From Candida dubliniensis CD36 (lineage: Eukaryota > Ascomycota > Pichiomycetes > Serinales > Debaryomycetaceae), in NCBI RefSeq assembly GCF_000026945.1, contig NC_012860.1, positions 62,001 through 126,000 on the forward strand: 64,000 nt of DNA. The letters are read 5' to 3'. Positions 19,337 through 28,342 of this stretch are shown here, piece after piece. How positions within the stretch are numbered: position 1 is the first letter of the stretch; every line of letters starts with the position of its first letter. A program made the position numbers and the translations under genes. The notes beneath the pieces were generated by a model, which saw only the letters and a list, made by a program, of their open reading frames with translations, did no database searches and was not told where the DNA came from.

Positions 19337-20839
19337 ATGGCGTACACAAGTATGTATAATTGATAAAAAGAGATTAAAGTGAAACCCCAAGTTGAATACT
19401 AACAATTGCTTTAAGTCACTATCAAAAACGCAGGTAAAACTTACGACATTGAACTTCAAGAAGAAGACAATGGCCAGATATTAAAGTCTAAAATTCAGGA
19501 ATTGACATTGATCCCACCAGAAAGACAAAAAATCTTGATTAAGGGTGGTAAATTGACTGATGAGGTGATTGTGTCTAGTTTAAACTTGAAAAGTCCAGTA
19601 ATGGTTTTAGGTACTCCTGATAAGAACTTACCTTCGAAGCCAGTTGAAAAACAAGTTTTCCTTGAAGATTTGAATAAAAGTCAATTGGTTAAGGTTAGTA
19701 ACGAACCTAGTGGGTTGACCAATTTGGGGAACACATGCTACTTGAATTCAAGTTTACAAACGATATTTCATATCGAGGATGTGAATAACAAGTTGAAAGA
19801 TTACACTTTTGGTGGAGCCAATCAAGCTAATAGTGCCTTTGTGTTGTCATTGAAAAGTATGTTTCAACAAATGTCGAAAAAACACGAAGTTATTACTCCT
19901 TCCACATTTCTTTCTCTTTTCAGAAGGTCTTATCCTCAATTTGCTGAACAACAAAATGGTATTTATAAACAGCAAGATGCAGAAGAAGCATTTTCCCAAA
20001 TTATGAGTTCTTTGAGGAGCGAATTGAAAATAGATGATGTGTTTAAAATAACATTCAACACCAAGACTCAGTGTTTGGCTATCCCAGAAGATGTCACAGA
20101 AGGGTTTGAAGAGGCATTTAAATTGAATTGTCACATTGATGTCAAGACCAATTTTTTGAGAGATGGATTGTTAGCTGGATTAAAAGAAACTATTGAGAAA
20201 CATAATTCAACTTTGAACGCTGATACTGATTATGAAATAACCAAGACTATAACTAGATTACCGAAATACTTGACAGTGCATTTTATCAGATTCTTCTGGA
20301 AACGAGACATCAATAAAAAGTCCAAGATTTTGAGAAAAGTTCAATTCCCATTTGAATTAGATTTAGCAGAGATGTTAGATGTATCCATAAAGCCTGATAA
20401 AGTTTCTAATAGAGATACAATTAGAAAAGTTGAAAAAGATAATTTGGATTTGATAAGAGATTTCAAAAAGGCCAAAAAGGACACCAATTTGACACCATTG
20501 GAGCAACAAGAGGAAGAAGAAATGAAAATAACATCAATCAAAAGTAAGTTTAGGGAAGACTTGAACAGCGCTTTGCCCAATGTTGATTTTAATGCCACCA
20601 CAGAAAATCCTTCTAGTGTATACGAGTTGAACGCTGTTATTACACATGCTGGATCATCTGCTGATGGGGGTCATTACAAAGCTTACGTCAAGGATCCAAC
20701 AGACTTGGACGGCGAGAGATGGTGGTTGTTTAATGATGACAAAGTAAGCCCAGTAAACAAAGAGAAAATCGAAACTTTAGCTGGTGGTGGTGAAAGTGAC
20801 TCAGCTTTATTATTGGTTTACAAAGGTTTAGGGCTTTAG
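19337..20839 (+). CDS. UBP6: Proteasome-associated ubiquitin-specific protease (spliced)
   Basis: A 478-residue deubiquitinase made by joining exon 1 (19337-19349, 13 nt) to exon 2 (19416-20839). The joined N-terminus reads MAYTITIKNAGKTYDIELQ, a proper ubiquitin-like domain (about 1-75) that docks on the 26S proteasome base. The peptidase C19 domain follows: Cys box GLTNLGNTCYLNSS with catalytic Cys112, and His box GGHYKAYV with His424. Ubp6 trims ubiquitin chains from substrates and recycles ubiquitin. Without the intron, the frame lacks an ATG before the ubiquitin-like domain. It converges on MIC19. Confidence 0.92.
19350..19415 (+). other. UBP6: Spliceosomal intron of UBP6, 66 nt
   Basis: Donor GTATGT at 19350, branch site TACTAAC at about 19398-19404 and acceptor TTAAG ending at 19415. 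Splicing joins codon ACA plus one base to exon 2 and restores the ubiquitin-like strand. A second AG lies downstream at about 19433, but using it would delete ITIKNAG from the fold. Confidence 0.85.
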
Positions 20840-20996
20840 AAAATAGTGGGTACAACAAAAATTTTTTTTTTTTTTTATATGATTCTTGGAATATGTACGA
20901 AAATATTGTATATAAATATATAGATCATTGTGTCGTTAGAATGAATCAGAGCAAGAGGGTAAGCAACAAGCAAGCATACAGGTGGTGCCGTTCTAT

Positions 20997-21548
20997 TTAT
21001 AAATCTTTGACTAATTTTTTAAATGTTTCTACTTCTTCCCAACAGTTTAAACTCTTACCTTGGTTTTCCTTTAAACAACTGATTACGGCATTTCTCGATT
21101 CTTCCACATTTGGAGGAATAACAACCTTCCCCAATAATGCATTTTCTTTTAACACATTGGTCAAGTTTGTAATTTTATCATTTGTTGCCGCAACTGAAAG
21201 TTTTTGATCTTCAGGGTCATCTTTCAATAAAGCTTTATCAGTGGTTTCTTTAAAACTGCTTATTGTTTGTTTTTCCAATTTGGCCAATTCAGCAGCTACT
21301 CTATCCTGGATATATTTCTCGGTATATTGAGCTCGGGAAAAATCCGACTAGATAAAAGGAAGGGATATGTTAGTATATTTGTTGGTTGTTTACCTGGTGT
21401 TTGGTGTCTGGCTCGACAATCCTTAATTCAATGTTTTGGGACATACTTCAGGAGACGATTCCAATTGTGATAAGAATGTGGCACTAAAGTCGATTGGAGT
21501 GTCAGGAGTAAACACTTTTGTTTCTGGTTTGGACCCATTTGCACCCAT
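20997..21548 (-). CDS. MIC19: MICOS subunit Mic19, CHCH-type (spliced)
   Basis: A 150-residue protein made from exon 1 (21548-21447, 34 codons) and exon 2 (21347-20997). It begins MGANGSKPETKVF, a fitting N-myristoylation signal (Gly2, Ser6). The middle is a charged helical region, and a C-terminal CHCH-type segment has a CX10C pair (SCLKENQGKSLNCWEE). Mic19 belongs to MICOS, which shapes crista junctions in the inner mitochondrial membrane and contacts Mic60 and the outer membrane. It is divergent from MGR2, another inner-membrane gene, and convergent with UBP6. Confidence 0.88.
21348..21446 (-). other. MIC19: Spliceosomal intron of MIC19, 99 nt
   Basis: Reading the minus strand: donor GTATGT (21446-21441), branch site ATACTAAC, and acceptor CTAG ending at 21348. 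It lies between codons (phase 0) after the sequence LSQLESSPE. All three signals match the yeast consensus. Confidence 0.9.
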
Positions 21549-21867
21549 GTTGAAGTAATAGTTTTTTTAGCAACAGATAGGTTAATGTGAATATACCTCT
21601 TTATCTTGTGAGGTTTTTCAAAGGTGTGAAAGAACCAAAAAAAAAAAAAAAAAAAAAAAAAACAGAAGAAAATCCAGTCGTGCTAATTTACAATTTGCCT
21701 ATTGGTAGATCGAAAAATAAATTAAGCAAAATCATTGTATAATTTTTTTTTTTTTTTTTGGGTGTACAGTGTTAAAGTCATTTTTTTTTTTTCTCTTTCT
21801 CATTTGTAGTTTTCGAGTCAATTGTATTTGTTCAGTTGAAAATCAGCCGTGAATTCGTGATTTAACC
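21549..21867. promoter_or_regulatory. Bidirectional promoter region MIC19 / MGR2
   Basis: A 319-bp spacer between two divergent mitochondrial inner-membrane genes. It contains a 26-A run (21637-21662) and two T tracts (about 21742-21758 and 21781-21792). Poly(dA:dT) tracts exclude nucleosomes in yeast, so one open region probably serves both genes. Confidence 0.6.
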
Positions 21868-22188
21868 ATGCCTCCAGTTCAACAATATCAATACGTTGGT
21901 CATCAACCATCCAACTGGGATAAATTTAAAATGGGTGCTATCATGGGGTCCACTGTCGGAGTCTGTGTGGGTGTTTTATTTGGTGGGTTCTCTATTTTAC
22001 AAAATGGTGCTGGACCAAATGGAGTAATGAGAACCTTGGGTCAATATATAATGGGATCAGTTGGAACTTTTGGATTATTTATGTCTATTGGTTCAGTGAT
22101 TAGATCTGAATCAGGATTTCAAGAATACGAAAAATCCATGGTGGCCATGCAAAGAGCCAAGTTAAGAGCCATCTACAGAGATGAATAA
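21868..22188 (+). CDS. MGR2: TIM23-associated protein Mgr2 (ROMO1 family)
   Basis: A 106-residue inner mitochondrial membrane protein. Two glycine-rich transmembrane helices (about 22-46 and 58-82) contain the family pattern [20 protein letters not shown] and [15 protein letters not shown]. Mgr2 is the lateral gatekeeper of the TIM23 translocase and couples it to respiratory chain and import-motor forms. The human homologue is ROMO1. The length and both signature helices fit. It is divergent from MIC19. Confidence 0.92.
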   Translation: MPPVQQYQYVGHQPSNWDKFKMGAIMGSTVGVCVGVLFGGFSILQNGAGPNGVMRTLGQYIMGSVGTFGLFMSIGSVIRSESGFQEYEKSMVAMQRAKLRAIYRDE

Positions 22189-22319
22189 TGTGTTTAATGT
22201 CTAGTCCTACCGTCTTATCCCGTGTATATATATAATAATAATAATAATTAAAAGAATATTTACTAAACAAATTAAAATCTGACACGACAAAAAAGAATAA
22301 TCTATAATCTATGATTTCT

Positions 22320-23645
22320 CTAAATATGAATCTCTGTCTCAGTATTGTTTTGCAAATCAAAAAGATAGGTTAAGCCAAACTCTGGAACTCTATAAGTTTC
22401 AGCCTTTCCAATCTTTTGGGCTAACTCAGTTAATAAATTCTTTGGTTCTAAAATAGGCTCTCCACTCAACTTGAAAGTTCCCCAGTGAATACCTTTCATG
22501 AACGATGCCTGTACCTGCAAGCAAATACGTAAAGCCTCTTCTGGTGAAATGTGGCGAGGTTTCTGATGCCAGCTAGGACAATATTGGCCGATTGGTAGTA
22601 ATGCCAACTTTATTGGACCGCATCGTTTACCTATAACATCAAAAAGTTCCTTCAGGTAACCAGTGTCACCAGCATGATACACTAATGATTCTCCGTTACG
22701 TTTAATCACATAAGAGCACCACAACGATTGGTTAGAATCAATCACATATCTACCAGACCAATGCATAGAAGGAACACACTCAATTTCATACTTATCAGGT
22801 AAATTATCACTGATATAATTGGTAATGTCTATTGTATCCCACCAGTCCATCTCAATAACTTTATATATACCTTTACGAGCCAATTTTGACTTCAACCCAA
22901 GGGGCACAATCCAAGTTGTTGTATTCTTGATTTTACCAGCTAAGTCTAATTCCAAATGGTCTGGGTGATCATGCGACACCAAAACAAAATTCAAGTTGTC
23001 ATTAGTTGCAAATTTAATCTGGTCCAAATCCATTGGTGAGCAAGTTAATCTTTTAGGGCCTATAGATGGAGTAATCAAGTGCTCGCTGATTATAGGGTCA
23101 GTTAAAAAGTTAACACCCAGAATTTGGAACAAAGTGCAAGATTGACCCAACCAGGTGAAAAGTAATTGCTGATGCAACGGGATCGAATTAAACCAGCTTG
23201 GCTTTACTTTCAATTGCAGAAAATTATTGTTTTCTATGCACTTTTTCAAAACCTCTGAGTTCTTTCTAAATCTGTCCAAATCGGGTTTGAATACTTTTAA
23301 AATGTCTTCCACTTCAACGGCACCATCATGTGGCTTTGGTAGTTTTTTATGAAGTTCAATCGTATTACCATAAACACTTTCAAAAAGTTGCATAATCCTC
23401 ACTAAAATAAATTCAAATGCTGTCTGGGGACGATACTCCTCAAATGGGTTGACAAACATTCCTGCAACAGAAGTCGATCTAAATTTAGATATGTCAATAT
23501 CAGTTCCATTTTCTAAATTCTTAAACTCTTCTTTTCGTGCTTTGATAATGTATTGGGTTCTTACTTGTATATAAACCTCATATGAAGTATACGACAAAAG
23601 CAAGCCCAAACCTAGTTTAGACTTAATTGATAACAGTGGAAGCAT
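22320..23645 (-). CDS. FMP30: NAPE-PLD-like mitochondrial metallo-hydrolase
   Basis: A 441-residue metallo-beta-lactamase-fold enzyme of the N-acyl-phosphatidylethanolamine phospholipase D family. An N-terminal hydrophobic helix (LGLGLLLSYTSYEVYIQV) anchors it, probably in the inner mitochondrial membrane. Metal ligands are in SHDHPDH (HxHxDH), in MHWSGR, in HAGDTGY and in the late GIHWGTF. Yeast Fmp30 helps maintain cardiolipin together with PSD1-dependent phosphatidylethanolamine; PSD1 is also in this window. It converges on MGR2, with 131 bp between stop codons. Confidence 0.85.
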   Translation of the reverse strand: MLPLLSIKSKLGLGLLLSYTSYEVYIQVRTQYIIKARKEEFKNLENGTDIDISKFRSTSVAGMFVNPFEEYRPQTAFEFILVRIMQLFESVYGNTIELHKKLPKPHDGAVEVEDILKVFKPDLDRFRKNSEVLKKCIENNNFLQLKVKPSWFNSIPLHQQLLFTWLGQSCTLFQILGVNFLTDPIISEHLITPSIGPKRLTCSPMDLDQIKFATNDNLNFVLVSHDHPDHLELDLAGKIKNTTTWIVPLGLKSKLARKGIYKVIEMDWWDTIDITNYISDNLPDKYEIECVPSMHWSGRYVIDSNQSLWCSYVIKRNGESLVYHAGDTGYLKELFDVIGKRCGPIKLALLPIGQYCPSWHQKPRHISPEEALRICLQVQASFMKGIHWGTFKLSGEPILEPKNLLTELAQKIGKAETYRVPEFGLTYLFDLQNNTETEIHI

Positions 23646-23821
23646 TGGCCTTGGTGAGTGTTTGTAAGGTTCAGATTGTAATGAGTGTATATGTTATTTT
23701 GTAGAAGAGAAAAAATCACAACAAAAAAAAAAAAAAAAAAAGTGGTATCCTGTTGTATTCTCTATATACGTTAAAGCAAATAATACACACAATTTTCTTT
23801 TCTCTCAGCACAAAAACACAA

Positions 23822-26077
23822 TCAATGTTGTTTGACCACACCAGCAATATCGGCAGACGCAAGAATGTGTTTTTTATAAGCATAAATATCTCCAGGAAAT
23901 TTGAAAATAGTGTTATTTTCAGCAACCCAGATTTCATTGCACACTCTATCAATGATCGACACATCATGTGAAACCATCAAAACACCTCCCTTAAAGTTCT
24001 TTAAAGCGTCTGCCAAGGCATCCAAACCTTGGGTATCCAAGTGATTGGACGGTTCATCCAAAACTAATATATGTGGCTGGTTCAAACACAAAGCCGCAAA
24101 GGCCACTCTCGACTTTTGACCCCCTGATAATAATTGCATCTTTTGCAAACCCAACGATCCAGTAATACCAAAAGACCCTAGATGACGTCTATATTCTTCA
24201 TCTGTTTTACCAGGGAAAGCTTGCGACATCCAAGAAACCGCAGAAAGCGTGAGATCCATAGCATCGACGTGGTGTTGTGCAAAATACCCAATTCTTAATC
24301 GACCATTTTTGTTGACATACCCACTTGTTGGTGAGAGTTGGTCCATAATAAGTTTCAATAATGTAGTCTTACCAGTACCGTTACCACCACAAAATGCTAT
24401 TCTTGAGTCCATTTGAACGTCCAAATTTACATCCTTAAATAACATTTTGTTTGTATCGTAACCAAAACTGACATCCTGCAATTGTAAGATTGGCGCAGAT
24501 ATGCTATCAGGTTCTGCAAACTTGAAAGTGATAGTCTTTTCATCTTCTGGAGGCTCCAATACCGGCAATTTTTCCAACTTCTTGATACGAGACTGTGCTT
24601 CTTGAGCTCTAGCAGCATTGTACCTGAATTTATCAATAAACTCTTGTAAATGTTTTCTATAGGCCAACTGACTTTCGTATTCACGACGTTGGTTCTTGAT
24701 TCTTTCCTCACGGGTTGCATAGAAAGAATCAAAGTTGGATCCACGATAGTAGTCTAATCTTTCCGAGTGTTGATGAATTATATCTGTAGCAACTTCGTTA
24801 AGGAATGCACGATCATGCGACACCACCAACACTGTTGATTTGTATGTTTGCAAATACTTAGCTAAAAAGGTAATAGAAGGAACATCCAACATATTCGACG
24901 GTTCATCCAATAACAACAAATCTGGCTGACAAAACAATGCTCGGGCCAATGACAATCTCATTCTCCACCCCCCTGAAAATTGTTTAGTTGGTATGTTTTG
25001 AGTTTCCTTAGTAAAACCTAAACCAAACAAAATTCCTGCAGCTCTACTCTCTGCTTTATCTGATTCCATTTCATAAAGTTTGTCACTCACTTCCTGCAAA
25101 TGCGATTCCAAATCGTCTCTTTCGTTATCTAGTTTTTTAACTTCAAGTGAGTCTTCGTCGAATTCACTTCTCAATTTCTCTATCTCAGCAATTCTCTCGT
25201 TAATTTTCTGTTCTTCTTGTAACAAACTCTTTCTCCAAACATCTGCGTCCAACACACTTTGCAAAGCCGGCGTATCATCACCTCTAATTTCTTGCTCAAC
25301 ATGTAAAATTGAAATGTGTTTAGGGATATTCAATTCTCTCCTCGACAAAGCACGCAATAATGTAGATTTACCAATACCATTCTGACCAACCAACCCGTAT
25401 CTTCGTCCGTAAGCCAATGTCAATGACGCCTCGCTCAAGATTCTTTGACCATCACCCACGTAAAGATCGAAGGTATCAATCTTGATATCCTTAGACTTAC
25501 CGGCACTAGAACCAAATTCCATGGGATTGATTTCCAAGAAAAATGAATCGTAATCCTCTTCTTTCTTTTCGTTTAACAACTTGGAAGCTTCGTATTTGAC
25601 AAATTTGTTGTTTCGCTTAGCAACTTTCTTAGCAATCTTTCTTTCTTGTTTCTCCAATTTCTTCTTATCAACTCTACTTTCCATCTGTCTACCAGTGTGT
25701 GCAATATCGTTACCACTGTTTAACAAAGCCAACGAGGAATTGATATCTCTCTTGGTATTGTTTTGTAAAACATTTATATCCAACAAACGCTTGGAAGTGT
25801 CACCAGTAAGCGCCAACTTTTCCATGTTTTCGTTCAATTTATCTGATAACTGTTTCTTTAAACCTTGAGTTAATGCTGCAACCTTCTCTAAAGAGCCACC
25901 TGCTTGAACTAACAAGTCATTAACGAATTCCATTTCTTGTGGGATGTCCACTTGTTGTGCCAAAACACTGTCTTCCGTGGAATTAGAAACATGTTGAATA
26001 TACCCAACAGCATACTCTGCAACTATAGGGTCAATAGAAGGGACCGCTTGTCTGACTTGTAATCCAACGTTCGACAT
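23822..26077 (-). CDS. GCN20: ABC-F protein, activator of the Gcn2 pathway
   Basis: A 751-residue ABC-F ATPase without membrane segments. Residues 1-190 form the helical Gcn1-binding region. ABC domain 1 has Walker A GQNGIGKST (about 230), signature FSGGWRMRLS and Walker B LLLLDEPSNMLD. Domain 2 has GGNGTGKTT (about 565), LSGGQKSRVA and ILVLDEPSNHLD. Between them is a charged linker with KFRYNAARAQEAQSR. Gcn20 with Gcn1 on ribosomes helps uncharged tRNA activate the kinase Gcn2, raising GCN4 translation in amino-acid starvation. Confidence 0.92.
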   Translation of the reverse strand: MSNVGLQVRQAVPSIDPIVAEYAVGYIQHVSNSTEDSVLAQQVDIPQEMEFVNDLLVQAGGSLEKVAALTQGLKKQLSDKLNENMEKLALTGDTSKRLLDINVLQNNTKRDINSSLALLNSGNDIAHTGRQMESRVDKKKLEKQERKIAKKVAKRNNKFVKYEASKLLNEKKEEDYDSFFLEINPMEFGSSAGKSKDIKIDTFDLYVGDGQRILSEASLTLAYGRRYGLVGQNGIGKSTLLRALSRRELNIPKHISILHVEQEIRGDDTPALQSVLDADVWRKSLLQEEQKINERIAEIEKLRSEFDEDSLEVKKLDNERDDLESHLQEVSDKLYEMESDKAESRAAGILFGLGFTKETQNIPTKQFSGGWRMRLSLARALFCQPDLLLLDEPSNMLDVPSITFLAKYLQTYKSTVLVVSHDRAFLNEVATDIIHQHSERLDYYRGSNFDSFYATREERIKNQRREYESQLAYRKHLQEFIDKFRYNAARAQEAQSRIKKLEKLPVLEPPEDEKTITFKFAEPDSISAPILQLQDVSFGYDTNKMLFKDVNLDVQMDSRIAFCGGNGTGKTTLLKLIMDQLSPTSGYVNKNGRLRIGYFAQHHVDAMDLTLSAVSWMSQAFPGKTDEEYRRHLGSFGITGSLGLQKMQLLSGGQKSRVAFAALCLNQPHILVLDEPSNHLDTQGLDALADALKNFKGGVLMVSHDVSIIDRVCNEIWVAENNTIFKFPGDIYAYKKHILASADIAGVVKQH

Positions 26078-26247
26078 TGTTTAATTGTTGTAATAAGGAA
26101 ATGCTAATAAATGAAAAAAGAGATCCACATAAAAAAAAATTTTTTTTTTTCAAGGTTTCTCAGACGCAGACTACAAGATCATGGACTGTTTAAGCAACTT
26201 GGTAATTATCTAACTATAAACAAAATCTAGCTACAAACGTATCAAAT

Positions 26248-26607
26248 CTATAAAGCAGCTTTGATCTTGTCATCTAACTTGTCGCTAGATTTCAAAGCTT
26301 GGACATCGGAATTACCACCAATATGTTGACCACCAATGAAAACATTTGGAACAGTTCTTTGGCCAGTGATTTCCAATAATGCTTCTTGGATTTCAGCACC
26401 GTCGTCAATTTCGTCTAACTCAAGAATGTAAGCATCCTTTGTTATAGCTTCAATTGTATTCTTGGTTGCATGACAGTATGGACAATATGATTTGGAGGCA
26501 ATGAAAACTGGTTTAGTTTTGATCAATTCTTCGACCTTGTTCTTAACTTGCGAGGAAACCATTATTGATGTATTGAATAGTCTTTTGGTTAATAATGTAC
26601 GGAACAT
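26248..26607 (-). CDS. TTR1: Dithiol glutaredoxin with two in-frame starts
   Basis: A 119-residue glutaredoxin that reduces protein and glutathione mixed disulfides. The active site is CPYC (Cys42, Cys45), with the glutathione-binding TVP and GGNSDVQ loops downstream. The first 15 residues (MFRTLLTKRLFNTSI) look like a mitochondrial presequence. Met16 begins the compact cytosolic form, as in the dual-targeted yeast Grx2. TTR1 is the name I recall for the C. albicans gene. A Yap1/Cap1-type TTAGTAA lies about 125 bp upstream. Confidence 0.9.
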   Translation of the reverse strand: MFRTLLTKRLFNTSIMVSSQVKNKVEELIKTKPVFIASKSYCPYCHATKNTIEAITKDAYILELDEIDDGAEIQEALLEITGQRTVPNVFIGGQHIGGNSDVQALKSSDKLDDKIKAAL

Positions 26608-26608
26608 C

Positions 26609-26645
26609 GAAAGAAAGAAAGAAAGAAAAAAAAAAAAAGGGGGGG
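26609..26645 (+). repeat. 37-nt homopurine tract abutting the TTR1 start
   Basis: The plus strand has only purines here: GAAA repeats, a 13-A stretch and seven G. On the TTR1 strand it is a C/T-only leader ending one base before the ATG. It could influence transcription, translation or recombination. The sequence pattern is certain, the role is not. Confidence 0.8.
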
Positions 26646-26730
26646 CAATTTTTGATTGTTATTAAAACCGAAGAAATAACTATTGCTATTTATATGTTTT
26701 ACTACGCACACAAATGGATAAATGCTATCA

Positions 26731-26737
26731 TTAGTAA
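26731..26737. promoter_or_regulatory. Yap1/Cap1-type site TTAGTAA
   Basis: TTA(C/G)TAA is the AP-1 site bound by Yap1 in yeast and Cap1 in Candida in oxidative stress. This copy lies about 125 bp upstream of the glutaredoxin ATG, a suitable target. It is inferred from the motif only. Confidence 0.4.
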
Positions 26738-26863
26738 TCCTCCGCAGTTCTTTTTTTTTTTTTTTTTTTTTTCGCTCAGCCCTTAGGAATCGTGGACAAT
26801 GACAAGTTTCTGATAAGAAGTACTTCCAACTTATTGTTGACCTACATCAGGCTACACACGTAT

Positions 26864-27892
26864 TTACAAACTAGCTTGATCTTTGACCTTGTCAGCAAAT
26901 AAATTGTGTCCTAAAATTTCAATGGCATAACCATCTGGGTCTCTGATAAAAGCAATCTTTTTGATTTTTCCCTGATCCCATTTCAAAGACCAATCTAACT
27001 TGTCGCCAAATTTCTCTTCCAATTCTTGGCAAAATTTGGCCGGATCTTCACAACTGACACAGGTATGCCCATAACCTTGCAAAGCACCGTTTTCAGTACT
27101 GTTACCGTTATGATAGCCTTTAAATTCCGGATCAGATTCGGTTCCCCAGTTGTGGGTCAATTCAATAACACCTTGTCTCTTAGCTTGCTCGTCACGGGCC
27201 AATGTATCTTGTTTAAAGTTTGGATCGTGGTCGTAGCCTAAAAAGTATAAAGTGAATTTAGCTCCCTCATGCACACTAGTAGACAACAATTTAAATCCTA
27301 AAACGTCACGATAAAATTCCAATGACTTTTTAGGGTCCTTCACTCTAATCATAGTATGGTTCAATTTGTAGGAGGAAACATCAGTTTTATTTGCAACCTT
27401 GTTGATTCCATTCTCAATCAATTCAATCCAATATCCATCTGGGTCCAATGCAAAAGCAATATTCTTTTGTCTCCCGTCAGTCAACTTCTTTTGGAACTTG
27501 ACATCACTGTCTAACAATTGATTTTGAAATGCTTCAATATTATCAACTGACACACAGATGTGACCAAACCCACGATCTTTTTCACCATTACCGTTGTTCA
27601 ATTTATAGTTTGGATCGTTTTCAACACCATGGTTGTGACACAATTCCAACACTCCTTCCCTGGCAGACCAATTGAGATGTTTGTCAGCCTCGGTTTCGTA
27701 ATTCAACATATACAATGTGAAATCTGCGAATGGAAAGGTGGCAATCAATTTCATACCAAATTTTTCAGTATAAAAAGGAAGTGAAATCTTTGGGTCTTTG
27801 ATACGAAGACATGTGTGGTTCATTAAGAAAGACTTGTTGAATGTGGCCATTTTGAAAGTTCTTGGTGTAGAGGAGAAGAATCGTCTGAACAT
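26864..27892 (-). CDS. GLO1: Lactoylglutathione lyase (glyoxalase I), two-domain
   Basis: Converts the methylglyoxal-glutathione hemithioacetal to S-D-lactoylglutathione. It is 342 residues from ATG 27892, with two tandem glyoxalase folds starting LNHTMIRVKD and MNHTCLRIKD and each ending in RDPDGY- or DPDGYWIE-type strands. Metal-ligand His and Glu are in both halves (MNHTCLR, LELCHNHG). The N-terminus MFRRFFSSTPRTFK resembles a mitochondrial presequence. Met15 (ATG at 27850) would give the usual cytosolic 328-residue form. The frame is open to ATG 28021, but that extension crosses poly-T tracts (KKKK runs) and is unlikely to be translated. Confidence 0.9.
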   Translation of the reverse strand: MFRRFFSSTPRTFKMATFNKSFLMNHTCLRIKDPKISLPFYTEKFGMKLIATFPFADFTLYMLNYETEADKHLNWSAREGVLELCHNHGVENDPNYKLNNGNGEKDRGFGHICVSVDNIEAFQNQLLDSDVKFQKKLTDGRQKNIAFALDPDGYWIELIENGINKVANKTDVSSYKLNHTMIRVKDPKKSLEFYRDVLGFKLLSTSVHEGAKFTLYFLGYDHDPNFKQDTLARDEQAKRQGVIELTHNWGTESDPEFKGYHNGNSTENGALQGYGHTCVSCEDPAKFCQELEEKFGDKLDWSLKWDQGKIKKIAFIRDPDGYAIEILGHNLFADKVKDQASL

Positions 27893-28342
27893 TCTTACGT
27901 TTTTTTTTTTATCCAATAATTTCAGACCTATATAAATAGTACGTAACCTACTTTTTTTTTTTTTTCGAGACTTTATTCGGTACAACAAGTTCCTTCGGAC
28001 TTGAGTCGTGTAAATCGACATTTATGCAATATTAGGTAACAATATAAGGTAAATGTCTCACACAAAATTCAGTATAAATGAACAAAATGACTAATACCAA
28101 AGGATTAAAAGTTTTGGTGTAAGTTTTATTTTAGTTTTTGTAACTATTACAATCAAGAAGTATTTTGTTTATCCTCGGAATCTCATTCCCCAACAAATAA
28201 GGGTTGAAAAATTTTTTACTGCGATCTTTTTTTTTTTTTAGTTCACCGATTCTTATTCGTGATGATTGAAAGTGAAAAATACTGCTACAACGTCTTCCGG
28301 ATCTAGATTTTCCTATTATTGTATTTCATTTGCCAAAGAACT
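27893..28342. promoter_or_regulatory. Divergent spacer GLO1 / ECM31
   Basis: A 450-bp shared upstream region with T tracts at about 27901-27910, 27951-27965 and 28228-28239. These probably form the promoters of both genes. No other gene is seen. Confidence 0.6.
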
